Source of the DNA: Adiantum capillus-veneris
Lineage: Eukaryota > Streptophyta > Polypodiopsida > Polypodiales > Pteridaceae
Direction: 5' to 3'
Assembly (NCBI GenBank): GCA_014529385.2
Contig: CM043966.1
Coordinates: forward strand, 99,934,587-99,998,586
Length of the DNA: 64,000 nucleotides
Shown: piece by piece, positions 22,551-34,264 of the stretch
How the letters are laid out: the number at the start of each line of letters is the position of its first letter
Numbering within the stretch: the first letter of the stretch is position 1
Program-made: the position numbers and the translations under genes
Notes under the pieces: generated by a model
Seen by the model: the letters and a program-made list of their open reading frames with translations, nothing else
Databases searched by the model: none
Told to the model about the DNA's origin: nothing

Positions 22551-25144
22551 GTATGTTTTGAGTTTCTTGTGCATGTTAGTGTTTCTTGTTACTGATTTGA
22601 TACTCTTAATGTTAGATTTTTCTTTATATAGTATTGATTGAGTTTGTATTTTGTATCTCAAGCATTCAAGGTTTGAATGTAAATAGTAAATTACTTGAGT
22701 TTTTGAATGGTGGATCTGTAGACTAAAACTATAACATTTAATACTCACAAAGACTTAATTACTTAAGAGCTTGAACTCAATAAGTTTTGGACCTTTTATC
22801 AATACCCCCTTGATATGATACATTAGATCGTAGCATGGTTAAATGGTGATGCTTCATAAATTGAACCTAGCTTAGACAGGTGCTCGAGCCTAAATTTAAA
22901 CTAACCTTGCTAGAAGGGAGCTTATGTTTGGACTTTGAGAACTAGCATAAGTAATCAATTAGAGCATAGATTAGACATGTGGTGGTGGCCGGCCTTAGAG
23001 ACCAAAATCTTAATGAGCTTGGAAAGGTATTTAAGTACTCTAATTTACTTAGTTTTAGTACTCATTAAATGCATAGCTTGACAAAAGGTGGACCTTACAT
23101 GGATCCTAATTTCAAGAGGTGTGGTAGACCTTCAAAACAAGCTCATATAGCTTGGACATGTGGTAGACCTTGCATGAAGACTAGTTTAGTCAAGTGTGGT
23201 ACACCTTGTAACCAACACCCATTTGTTATATTAGCTTGGACAAGTGGTGGACCTTGCTTTTATGTTTCAATGGAGCATATTTTGGACAGGTGGTAGACCT
23301 TGTTTCTCTCTATGCTTCAATGGAGAGAAACTTTAGCTTGGACAAGTGGTGGACCTTGTTTTTATGTTTTAAAGGAGCATATTTCGGACAAGTGGTAGAC
23401 ATAGTTTCTCTCCATGGTTCAATGGAACCCACCTTAGACAAGTGAAGTACCTTGAAACCAAACCCCCATAATACAGCCTACTAAATAGGTTGGAAAATTG
23501 GTGGGATATGAAACCATCCATGATAGAGCATAGTATAGGTGAAAACGTAGTGGTCCTTATATCAATTACCCATGCATAGCTTGGACAAGTGGTGGACCTT
23601 GATTCTCTCTATGTTTCAATGGATCCTATCTTGGACTAGAGATATATCTTACTTAGTTCCATGCTTCAATGGATTGTAGCTTGGATAAGGAGTGGAACTT
23701 CAAACAAAACTCCACAGCATAGCATATATTAACAATTCATGGGTTTTATAGAGATTGTCTTGCCTATTTTGGAGAGTTGGTACACCTTTATTCTCCATTC
23801 TTCAATGGATCTGAGGTTGGACAAGCGGAGCTGGAGAAGTGGTCAACCTTAAAATGAAACCTCCCATGCTACAACCCATCATAGATCGTATATGTAGTGG
23901 ACCTTGAAACTCTTTTATGTCCTTAGCTTAGAGAAGCATTGCACTCTTGATTATCTCCATACATGAAGGCAAGGTTGGACAAGTGGTGGACCTTCAAACC
24001 AGAATCTCTATGCAATAATAGGCAAGTGGTGGAGCTTGTTTTCTCCATGTTCCAATGGAGCCTAGCTTAGACAAACAATGGAGCTTGCTTCTCTCCATGT
24101 TTCAATGGATCCTAGCTTAGAAAAGTGGTGGAGATTTGCTTCTCTCCATGTTCCAATGGACCATAGATTAGACAAGTGGTAGACCTTGAAAAACACCCCC
24201 CGTATACAACATATTATGGGGTTTTCATGTTTCAATGGCTCCTAGCTTGGACAAATGGTAGAGCTTGCTTCTCTTTATGTTTCAATGGATCCAATCTTAG
24301 CCAAGTGGTGGACCTTGAAACAAGAATCCCCCCCCCCATGTACAACGTATTATGGGTTTTGAAAGCACTGGGAGAAAATAATAGCTTTGATAAGTGGTGG
24401 ACCTTGCTTCTCTCCATGCTTCAATGGAGCCGAGGTTGGACACATGTTGGAGAGAAGATGGTTGCCCATGAAATAAGACCATGCATGCTATAATCAATCA
24501 TATGTTGTACACATGGTGGACCTTGCAATTGTTTTATATGCCTAACTTGGACAAGTGGAGGACCCTTGATTACCTCCAGATATCAACAACAAGCCAAGTT
24601 TGGACAAGTGTAGTACCACCAAACCAGAATCTATATGCTACAATAGAGTATAGGTAGGACACGCGATGAACCTTGATATCAAACCATCCATGCTACTAGA
24701 GATGATAGGTTTCACATGTGGTGGAACCTTGTATCAATGTTCTATGTGTAGTTTTTGACTAGTGATAGACCTTGAAACTAATCCCTCTAGGCTACAAGAA
24801 AAAAGAGATGGATGAGGAGGCTAGACTACTTTTGTTGCATCAATGCATCCCATGTTACCACATATACTATAGGGTTCTTGGATAAGTGTTGGATCTTGTG
24901 TCAATGCTCCATGTCTAGCTTGGACAAGTGGTGGACCTTGGTTCTCTCTATGCTTCAAATGGGCAATAGATTGGAGACACAGTGGCCTTTTTTTTCCAAT
25001 GATTTTATTTTTTGGAAACCTTGGAGACACCATGTAAGAGGCACTCTAAGTATTCCATACAATGGACCTATTGGACTATAAAATAATGATATCTTTCTTT
25101 GATATTGTCATTATTTTATGCATAATATTTTCTTCTTTTTGCAG
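22551..25144 (+). other. Intron 2 of the ParB/SET gene, filled with array III
   Basis: Begins GTATGTTTTG and ends TTCTTCTTTTTGCAG. The exon phases match exactly: exon 2 leaves one base and exon 3 opens with the remaining two, and the frame is open on both sides. The first ~400 bases are AT-rich without repeats; from ~22950 to ~24980 it holds plus-oriented core copies in a looser order than array II, including a stretch of monomers ending in TTCAATGGA. Confidence 0.65.
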
Positions 25145-25701
25145 ACACAAAGGAGTTAAGTGATATAAAAACTAGATGTATTTCACACTATGATTGGCAT
25201 GAAGATCCTTTTGGGACACCAACTTTTCCTATTCCCAAAGATGTAATTTTCCATATTAACGGTGTGGATTTTGAAGTGCGACTTTCATGTATTGAAGGAG
25301 CTGGTTATGGGCTATTTGTGCATACTACCCTGGAAAGTGGTTTGACTATTCTAAACTATGGAGGGCATAAGTATAGATTTCAAGACTGGAAAAAGATATG
25401 CAAAATATTTCCAAGAGCTTATAAATATTCTCTTCTAGAGGATCCAAACATAGAAGAAGAGGAAGATCAATCATACATTATTGGTTGTGTAGAAGAAGGA
25501 AACGTGTCGGGCTATATAAATAGTTCTCACAGTACAAATGTCTGTCCCAACGTACGCTATACATTTGATCCAAATTTGCCACCTTGGCATAAATGCACCT
25601 CTTCACACATCAAGTCAGAAGAATATGGCCATGTATGCATTGAGACTATTTGTCAAGTTGAAGCAGGAGAAGAGTTGTTTGCTGACTATAACTTTACTTG
25701 A
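25145..25701 (+). CDS. SET-domain exon (exon 3 of the ParB/SET gene)
   Basis: Starts right after TTTTTGCAG; the frame is open from the first base to the TGA at 25699. About 185 residues. SET signatures in order: GAGYGLFVHTTLESG (the GxGxG start with the usual 'gyGlfa' block), YINSSHSTNVCPN (in place of NHSCxPN), and VEAGEELFADYNF (GEELxxDY). The pre-SET and post-SET zinc clusters are absent, so it resembles the stand-alone SET proteins of plants and viruses. The Asn/His of the cofactor knot are partly changed (SSHS), so activity is uncertain. Expected role: protein lysine methylation. If translation stops at codon 778 upstream, this exon is not made from that mRNA. Confidence 0.7.
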
Positions 25702-26287
25702 CATTGTAAAGTATTGTACATGGATGGAAATCTCAAGTACATGCATCATTTTCATTTTTCATGGATGAAATCTCAAGTAAATATAACATTTGATTATTGT
25801 TTAGTTTATGCTCAACGAGAATCTAGAGTGCTCTTATGCTTTGTGTGTTGTCTAACATATTTGACTACCTTGGCCATAGAATCTTGATTCTACTCTAGAT
25901 TTGTGATAAATCTTACCAAAATTTAATCAATGTCTAGGTTGGACAAGTGGTGGGGCTTCAAACATTACTGTCTTAAACAAGTGGAGTTATCTTACTTGAA
26001 TAAGTGGTGGCCTTTGAATCCAAATCTAAGACAAATCTCTAATTATTTTCTTGTAGTCTAGGTTGGACATTTGGTGGACCTTGTATCCATGTTTCCTCAA
26101 CAAGGGTGGCTTTTAGTTTTCACTTTAAGTACTCATCTTTAATAAAGTGTAGGATGGAAAATGTTGAGTTAGTAGATTGTATTTTAGACAAGTGGTGTTT
26201 GGTGTACGAATGCTGAAAATGGTTGCAAGGATTCTAACAACGACTTTACCTTAAATAAATTTCTTACTAGGAGTTCTACATATAAAT
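25702..26287. other. 3' flank of the SET exon with a few core copies
   Basis: AT-rich, with plus-oriented core variants near 25936, 26003 and 26062. No ORF of its own. Confidence 0.5.
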
Positions 26288-27541
26288 ATGGTGAATAAAA
26301 TTCTAGTGGTTTTGAGATACCATTTGTGTGTGTGTTTTCTTAAATTCACAAACTGGATGGATAATGCTCCTATGGTTCAGTCAACAACTATAGAATCCAT
26401 AGATTCTATGGTTTCTAAAGTGCCCAAGATGGATGATATTTCTATACTAGAGTCTAGTGTTGTGCAACTTGAGCAAGCTTCCAATAATGAGAACCAAGAA
26501 ATCGATGCTTCAAAAATGCAACATACATCAAAAGAGACTGAAAAGTCCACTCACGAGCTATTGCCAATTGGTACTACGTCATGTAGCGTAGATGTTGAGA
26601 AATCCATGCTTACAATTATATTGGATTTAAATGGTCTATTGTTGAAACGTTCCCCTCAACCATCCTCACACCACAACTCAGTGCAAATGGATTCAAAAAG
26701 ATATATTATACTCAGGCCAGGTTGCATCCAATTCTTGAAGACTATTTTACAAAGGTTTAATGTTGCAATTTGGTCGACAGCTACTAGGAATAATGTGTAT
26801 CAAATCCTTGCAGCACTAAACAACTTAGCTGAGGATACATTGCCTTTCTTTGCAATTTGGTCGCAAGATGTTTGCTACACCGCTCAAACTCAAAAATTGT
26901 TTAGACCCGACAATCCAAACGTTGAGGCAATGTTCAAGCCTCTAGCCAAAATTGCCATGGGGTTTGAATGTGATCCACAAAGAACAGTGCTTATTGATGA
27001 CTCTCCTTACAAGGGATGTATTTCACCAGCAAACAATTGCATTTTTCCACCACAATTTGATGCTGAGAAGATGGTTGACAATATGCTCTTGGAGGAGCTA
27101 CTGCCATACTTGATTCAGCTTGATGAGAGAAGGGATGTGCGTGATTTAATTGCTTCTAATCGTTATGGACAACCTATAGTGACAAATGATAGTGAATACA
27201 AACAAATCATGGAGTATTGGAAGCAGAAAAATGATGTTTGGTCAGCTAAGGTGTTCTTTACAAGAAGAATACCACCTGCAAAAGGTGACAGAGATGAAAC
27301 TATCATTGAAGATGCAAGTGACACAAGCCACCGCAATGAAATGAGAAGAGCCCAAATACAAGAGATCTTGGCAAAGGAGCGTACACCCATTGAAAGCATG
27401 AAGGCGTCACAATTGACCACTTTAGCTAGGCAATTGGGTTGTAACACAAAAGGAGTTTTGAAGGCAACCACAGCAAAGGCTTATATAAATAAGGTGAAAG
27501 TTGAGAACAATCTTCTAAGGCTGGATAGAAAGCAACCCTAA
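26288..27541 (+). CDS. FCP1/NIF-type phosphatase-like protein 1 (417 aa)
   Basis: Intact ORF. The first ATG is 26288; ATG 26357 is an equally good start because the first 23 residues are hydrophobic and follow a T-rich, intron-like stretch. Residues ~105-270 form an FCP1 homology (HAD-fold) domain: motif I is TIILDLNGLLLKR, with Asn instead of the second Asp of DxDxT; then YIILRPGCIQFLKTILQRF, FNVAIWSTATRNNV, and motif III VLIDDSPYKG. Loss of the second Asp suggests it is weak or inactive as a phosphatase, although DLNG variants are common among plant members. Residues ~375-410 (SMKASQLTTLARQLG) look like a small SAP-like helix pair that could bind DNA. Known members dephosphorylate the RNA polymerase II tail or act at the inner mitochondrial membrane; the role here is unknown. 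Confidence 0.7.
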   Translation: MVNKILVVLRYHLCVCFLKFTNWMDNAPMVQSTTIESIDSMVSKVPKMDDISILESSVVQLEQASNNENQEIDASKMQHTSKETEKSTHELLPIGTTSCSVDVEKSMLTIILDLNGLLLKRSPQPSSHHNSVQMDSKRYIILRPGCIQFLKTILQRFNVAIWSTATRNNVYQILAALNNLAEDTLPFFAIWSQDVCYTAQTQKLFRPDNPNVEAMFKPLAKIAMGFECDPQRTVLIDDSPYKGCISPANNCIFPPQFDAEKMVDNMLLEELLPYLIQLDERRDVRDLIASNRYGQPIVTNDSEYKQIMEYWKQKNDVWSAKVFFTRRIPPAKGDRDETIIEDASDTSHRNEMRRAQIQEILAKERTPIESMKASQLTTLARQLGCNTKGVLKATTAKAYINKVKVENNLLRLDRKQP

Positions 27542-27636
27542 GGTACTAGTGACATGTCATATATTCTTGATACACATGCTTGAACACTCATGTGCATGGT
27601 ATCTAACAAATCTTTCTTTTTATTCCTTCTTGCAGG

Positions 27637-27743
27637 ATCTTACAAAGGATACTACTAGATGGAGCTCAATCAATAGAGATTTTGATATTTTTGCTCAAAA
27701 TAATGAAGCAGTCACCTACATTTTTTGTTTATCAATTTCTTGA
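27637..27743 (+). other. Possible 3' exon of the FCP1-like gene 1
   Basis: TTCCTTCTTGCAG at 27624-27636 is a good 3' splice site, and a donor-like AAG-GTACTAG follows the stop codon at 27541. The segment encodes a short peptide (DLTKDTTRWSS...) to a stop at 27743. It may be a 3' UTR exon or an alternative C-terminus. Confidence 0.35.
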
Positions 27744-27892
27744 GAGACTTTATTTTAGTTTGTAATCATCAAATGAAATGAAAAGTATCCTTCTTATTAA
27801 GATTGTTGATCTTTTTCTTGTTCAAACCTTTCAATTGTGATTTATAGTTTTGTTAGCATGAGATTGTGCTTTTTTAGTTTGAAAAAAATGTC

Positions 27893-27975
27893 AAAGATCC
27901 AAGTCTTTTTGGCTTTACTTAAGTTATTAATTGTGAAAGATCCAAGTCTTTTTGCTTTACTTAAGTTATTGATTG
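27893..27975 (+). repeat. ~41-bp direct duplication
   Basis: AAGATCCAAGTCTTTTTG followed by GCTTTACTTAAGTTATT occurs twice in tandem with one or two differences. No function suggested. Confidence 0.7.
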
Positions 27976-28520
27976 CCTATGTAATAGTCCTTAAAACAAT
28001 ATCGGATGGCTTTCTTGCTCCCATGTCTCACATTGGTCTTTAGGTAAGACAAGTGGTGACCTTGAAAGTATGGTCTCATATCTCGATCAAGTGAAGAGAC
28101 ATGAAGCTTAAATATCACTACTATGTATCTAGTGTTAAAATCCATCGAGACAAAGACTAGATAGCCAAATTGCAGTCGAGTTTAAGTGAAAAATCCATTT
28201 GAGCTAAGGTAAAACTTATAGTGCCTCATTTTTCTAGGATTCTACCCCATCAAGGAAGTTAGAATCTAGCACAAACCAATTAAGACTCTTTTGGAGCCTA
28301 GATAGGACAATTCGTGGAACTTATGAAACTTATTATTGAGTTAGAGTCTAGTTTAGATAAGCAAAAGATCTTCAAACCAGCACTTGACTTTCTTACTATT
28401 CAATATTCAAAGTCCCTTGAGGCTAACAAATTACATACCCACTTGTAACCTAACTAATGAGTAATTATATAGATCTAAGCAAGTATATATAATGAGTCTT
28501 CAAACTAATAATCCAAGGGA
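27976..28520. other. Spacer where array orientation switches
   Basis: The last plus-oriented core variant is at ~28040 (GACAAGTGGTGACCTTG). The first minus-oriented one is at ~28530. Between them lies unique AT-rich DNA without an ORF. Confidence 0.6.
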
Positions 28521-28524
28521 AGAG

Positions 28525-31500
28525 AGTAGCAAGGTCCACTACTTGTCCAAGCTCAGCTCTAGACAACATAGAAAGATGCTAGTTCTACTAATTGTCTAAT
28601 TATAGGCATGGAGAAATGATAGAAGGTTGACCACTTGTCCAACCTATCATCTCTAGTAAGATGGGAGGTTTGGCCTTAAGATTCACCATGTAACCAACCT
28701 ATACATCATTGTATTATGAAGAGTAAAAAAGCAAAGCTCCACCACTTGTCCAAGCTAGTTCTAAAATCCACATGGAGATAAGCAAGCTCCACCATTTGTC
28801 GAATCTCTCTTCCATTAAAACATGAAAAAACTCATCTATGTTGTATAGGGGGACTTTTTTCCAAGGTCCACCACTTGTCCAAGCTAGGATCCCTAGTAGC
28901 ACGAGTGGTTTGGTCTCAAGATACACCACTTGTACACTCTATGTCATTATATTAAGAAGAACTATGTATTAAGGTCCACCACTTGTCCAACCTATAAGGT
29001 TATATCTTAAATGGTATCCTTTCTCACCACTTGAAATGCCCATGATATGTTTTACACGGGGGTTTCATTCCAAGGTCCACCACTTGTCCAAGCTAACTCT
29101 ATTCAAACATAGAGAGAAGCAAAGGTCCACCACTTGTCCAAGCTAACTCTATTCAAACATAGAGAGAAGCAAAGGTTCACCACTTGTCAAAGCTAGGCTC
29201 CATTGAAGTATGGAGAGAAGTAACCTCCATCATTTTTCCAAGATAGTTGCCATTCAAACATGGAAAGAATCAAGATCTACCATGTCTCCGAGATTCTAGG
29301 CTCCATTGAAACACCCTAAAACCATGATATTTTGTACATGGGGTGTTTACATTCAAGGTCTACCACTTCTCTAACGTATTATACCTAGTAGCATGAGTGA
29401 TTTGGTCTTAAGATTCACCACTTATCCACTCTATGTCATTATATTAAGAATAACTGGGTGTTAAGGTCCACCACTTGTCCAACCTATAAGGGTATATCTT
29501 AAATGGTATCCTTCACCACTTGTCAAGGTCCATCACCACTTTTCCAACCTATAAGGTTATATCTTGAATGATATTTTTCCTCATCACTTGTAATGTCCAT
29601 GCTATGTTTTACAAAGGGGTTTTGTTCCAAGACCCACCACTTGTCCAAGCTAACTCCATTAAAACATAGAGAGAAGCAAAGGTCCACCACTTGTCCAAGA
29701 TAGGCTCCATTGAAACATGGAGAGAAGGATGATCCACCATTTCTCCAAGATAGGTTCCATTGAAACATTGAGAGAAGTAATCTCCACCATGTCTCCAAGC
29801 TAGGCTCCATTGAAATACCCTAAACCCATAATTTTGTACATGAGGGGTTTACATTCAAGGTCCACCACTTGTCCAACCTATTATCCCTAGTAGCAAGAGT
29901 GGTTTGGTCTCAAGATTCACCACTTGTACACTCTATGTCATTATATTAAGAAGAAATATGTGTTAAAGTCCACCACTTGTCCAGCCTATAAGGTTATATT
30001 TTAAATAGTATCCTTTCTCACCACTTGAAATGCCCATGATATGTTTTACATGGGGGTTTCATTCCAAGGTCCACCACTTGTCCAAGCTAACTCTATTAAA
30101 ACATATAGAGAAAGAAAGGTCCACCACTTGTCCAAGCTAGGCTCATTGAAACATGGAGAGAAGGAACCTCCACTGTTTCTCCTAGATAGGCTCCATTGAA
30201 ACATGGAGAGAAATAAGCTCCACCATGCCTCCAAGTTGCTAGGCTCCATTGAAATACCCAATACCCATAATTTTTTGTACATGGGGGGTTTACATTCAAG
30301 GTTCACCACTTGTCCAACCTATTATCCCTAGTAGGTTTGGTCTCATGATTCACCACTTGTCCACTCTATGTCATTATATTAAGAGGAATTAGGTGTTAAG
30401 GTCCACCACTTGTCCAACCTATAATGTTATAGCTTGAATGGTATTTTTTCTCACCACTTGTAATGCCCATGACATGATTTACATGGGGGTTTTGTTCCAA
30501 GGTACACCACTTGTCCAAGATAAATCTATTGAAACATAGAGAGAAACAAAGGTCCACCACTTTTCCAAGCTAGGCTGCATTGAAACATGGACCTTAATAC
30601 CAAATTATTTCTAGTAGCATGAGTGATATTTTGTACATGGGGCGTTTACATTCAAGGTCCACCACTTGTCCAACCTATTTCCCTAGTAGGTTTGGTCCCA
30701 ATTTCACCACTTATCCACTCTATGTCATTATATTAAGAATAATTGGGTGTTAAGGTCCACCACTTGTCCAACCTATAAGGTTATATATTGAATGGTATTT
30801 TTTCTCACCACTTGTAATGCCCATGATATGTTTTACATGGGGTTTTTGTTCCAAGGTCCACCACTTTTCCAAGATAACTCTATTCAAACATAGAGAGAAA
30901 CAAAGGTCCACCACTTGTCCAAGCTAGGCTCCATTGAAACATGGAGAGAATGATGCTGCACCATTTATCCAAGATAGGCTACATTGAAACATGGAGAGAA
31001 GCAAGCTTTACCATGTTTCCAAGCTAGGCTCCATTGAAACACTATAGGGGGTTTTATTTCAAGGCCCACCACTTGTTTAACCTATTATCCCTAGTAGCAT
31101 GAGTGGTTTGGTTTCAAGATTCACCACTTGTACACTCTATGTCATCATATTGTGTTAAGGTCCACCACTTGTCCAACCTATAAGGTTATATCTTAAATGG
31201 TATCCTTTCTCGCCACTTGAAATGCCCATGATATGTTTTACATGGGAGTTTCATTCCAAGATCCACCACTTGTCCAAGCTAACCATATTCAAACATAGAG
31301 AGAAACAAAGGTCCACGACTTGTCCAAGCTAGGCTCCATTGAAACATGGAGAGAAGGAACCTCCACCATTTCTCCTAGATAGGCTCCATTAAAACATGGA
31401 GAGAATTAAGTTCCACCATGTCTCCAAGATGCTAGGCTCCATTGAAATACGCAAAACCCATGATATTTTGTACATGGGTGATTTACATTCAAGGTCAACC

Positions 31501-32370
31501 ATTTCTCCAACCTATTATCCCTAGTAGGTTTGGTCTCACAATTCACCACTTTTCCACTATATGTCATTATAATAAGAGGAATTGGGTGCTAAGGTCCACC
31601 ACTTGTCCAGCCTATAAGGTTATACCTTGAATGGTATTTTTTCTCACCACTTGTAATGCCCATGACATGCTTTACATGGGGGTTTTGTTCCAAGGTTCAC
31701 CACTTGTCCAAGCAAATTCTATTGAAACATAGAGAGAAACAAAGGTCCACCACTTTTCCAAGCTAGGCTCCATTGAAACATGGACCTTAATACCAAATTA
31801 TTCCTAGTAGCATGAGTAATATTTTGTACATGGGGGGTTTGCATTCAAGGTCCACCACTTGTCCAACGTACTTTTCCTAGTAGGTTTGGTCGCAAGATTC
31901 ACCACTTATCCACTCTATGTCATTATATTAATAATAATTGGGTGTTAAGGTCCACCACTTTTCCAACCTATAAGGTTATATATTGAATGGTATTTTTTCT
32001 CACCACTTGTAATGTCCATGATATGTTTTACATGGGGATTTTGTTCCAAGGTCCACCACTTGTCCAAGCTAAATCTGTTCAAACATAGAGAGAAACAAAC
32101 GTGCACCACTTGTCCAAGGTAGGCTCCATTGAAACATGGAGAGAATGATGCTCCACCATTTATCCAAGATAGACTCCATTGAAACATGGAGAGAAGTAAG
32201 CTCCACCATGTTTCCAAGATGCTAGAGTCCATTGAAATACCCAAAACCCCTGATACTTTGTACATGGGGGGTTTACATTCAAGGTCCACCACTTGTCCAA
32301 CCTATTATCCCTAGTAGCATGAGTGGCTTGGTCTCAGGATTCACCACTTGTCCACTCTATATCATTATAT
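28525..32370 (-). repeat. Array IV, minus orientation
   Basis: The reverse complement of the core (AAGGTCCACCACTTGTCC) repeats throughout with the same flanking texts as array II in reverse: TATAAGGTTATATC, TGTTTTACATGGGGG, AACATAGAGAGAAGC, GGCTCCATTGAAACATGG. Single monomers are deleted or doubled between units. It lies downstream of the FCP1-like gene 1 and upstream of the FCP1-like exon 2. Open frames on the minus strand here are the same repeat-derived peptides as in array II. Confidence 0.9.
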
Positions 32371-32722
32371 TAAGAAAAATTGGGTTTCCATATCTAAATG
32401 GATCTTTGCTTGGATAAGTGGTAGACCTTGAGACCTAAATACCCATTCTACACTAGAGCATTGGTTAAGCCTTATACACTTCAAGAATACCTTTAACAAC
32501 AAGTAGTAGTTATTAGTTGACTTAAGTCTAGTTGAACTCCATGGTATTGAGACTAAGAGAGAGTGCATCATAAAAAAGAGTCAGGATTTTAATTTGACTT
32601 TCTTTCTATTAATGAGTAGATCATAGATGCATTTTGGTATCTAATAAAACCTTAGGGTAGACAATGTAAAACTCATGTCTATTGTTGTGTTTGCATTAAG
32701 TGTTCTTGTTCTTTAATTTCAG

Positions 32723-33498
32723 AACCATTACAGAAAAATGGATTGGCTATATGCTGGCATAAATTGAAGAAAACTATTGAATTACCCATCCAACCTCCTC
32801 CAAGACCTTGTCCAAGGAATGAATCACCTCCTTATCACCTACCACTTGCTTTCAAGGACATCAAGAAAGTACTTATCTTGGATCTAGAGGGGTTACTTCT
32901 CAAGACAGTTGAAATGAAACATGGAGATTCTATGCCATCTTGGGCTCAACACATGCGACTTGTGGAGGACAAAGATGAAGTTTATCATGTGGTGCGACCA
33001 CACGCACAAAGTGTTTTGGATTTTTGTGCTGAATACTTTGAGCTATGGATATGGAGTTGCTATAACTTAACAAGGGTGCAACGCATCACACAAAAGTGTT
33101 TTCCTGAGCAGTATACCAAGTTCAAGGTGTTTATGAGTAACAAAAATTGCCAAAATCCAAATATCATGTTAGGATTTACAAGGGTTTATCACAAAAATCT
33201 GAGTGATATTTGGAAGATATTTGAGGATTTGGATGCAAACAATACCTTATTTTTTGATGACACTCCATATAGGGTGATGTGGAACATGCCAGGGACATAT
33301 CTTATATTTCCAAAGATGTGGAGGCAAACTTCCGAGCAACTTCAAAACTTCTTGCAGAGAACCATGATTCCATGGTTGGTAGGATGGTTGTATGCAAGAG
33401 ATAAGAGAGTCTATACATACAACACAATTGTAAATCAGTATAGTGATTCTAAGACAAATTATGTCCTTGGTGTGTACTTGTCAACACGAAAGCATTGA
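32723..33498 (+). CDS. FCP1/NIF-type phosphatase-like protein 2, last exon
   Basis: Starts after CTTTAATTTCAG; the frame is open from 32725, and the first two bases complete a codon from an upstream exon I could not locate. About 258 residues. The FCP1 domain begins at KKVLILDLEGLLLKT (motif I with Glu in place of the second Asp), continues with YHVVRPHAQSVLDFCAEYF and ELWIWSCYNLTRV, and has motif III TLFFDDTPYRVMW. It ends in a basic YLSTRKH. The two FCP1-like ORFs of this element differ strongly in sequence, so they are not a recent duplication. Catalytic activity is doubtful because of the motif I change. Confidence 0.7.
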
Positions 33499-33609
33499 AT
33501 AAATATGGCTATAAGATGCTTTTTTTATTCTAGTGTGTATCTTTCAACATTTGTATAATTTTATATAGTCTTTTTTTATAAAAAAAAAGGTGTGTCAATT
33601 TTATGAACA

Positions 33610-33722
33610 CTTGAATGGAGTGCACCCTACTCTAAGGGGACTTCAATGTACTATTGGAGTGCATCCTATTGTAAGGGGACTCTGATGTATTGCTAGAGTG
33701 CACCCAAATTTTTGGGGACTCA
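33610..33722 (+). repeat. Short imperfect tandem repeat downstream of the phosphatase-like exon
   Basis: GAGTGCACCCTACTCTAAGG and its variants (GAGTGCATCCTATTGTAAGG, GAGTGCACCCAAATTTTTGG), each followed by GGACT, appear three times at ~45-50 bp intervals. May be 3' UTR. Confidence 0.6.
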
Positions 33723-34262
33723 TTTTTTATTTGATTGGGGCCTATGTTGGGTCATATAGTAAAAGAAATTCATTTTTTGTCAATTCATATCGAGGTTGCA
33801 TTTATTTGGAACTATGAAAGAATTGATGTTTGATGTCAAAATAAAACTTGTAAGTGTGGATCAGAGAATTCATGGACTTTAAATATGTGAGAGGGATCTT
33901 TTTCTTGGGCACAAATGTTTGCTTCAAGAATTTTGTCATTACATACTTTATGTGAAAGAGTTTTAGAACCTAAAAGACTTTGAAAACAAAACTATGGAAT
34001 CTAAGTGCATGTATTCTTGAATGGCTTGAAAGTTGATGTATACATGCATGTCGCCTTGATGAAGATTTAGATCTGACAAGATGGAAAGATATAATTCTTG
34101 GACGTTACCTTTGTCAATTTGGTAATAACATATTTAACTTTCTTTTAATATGGGTGGAAAATATATTATTATGTACATTTGGAACCTAATTGCTTGACCT
34201 TCAAACCAAGATTCCTATGTTATTTTTTCATATACTTTTTTGTACTGAATTAAGATTGTGGA
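33723..34262. other. No gene seen
   Basis: AT-rich spacer between the phosphatase-like exon and array V. No supported ORF or core copy. Confidence 0.5.
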
Positions 34263-34264
34263 TG

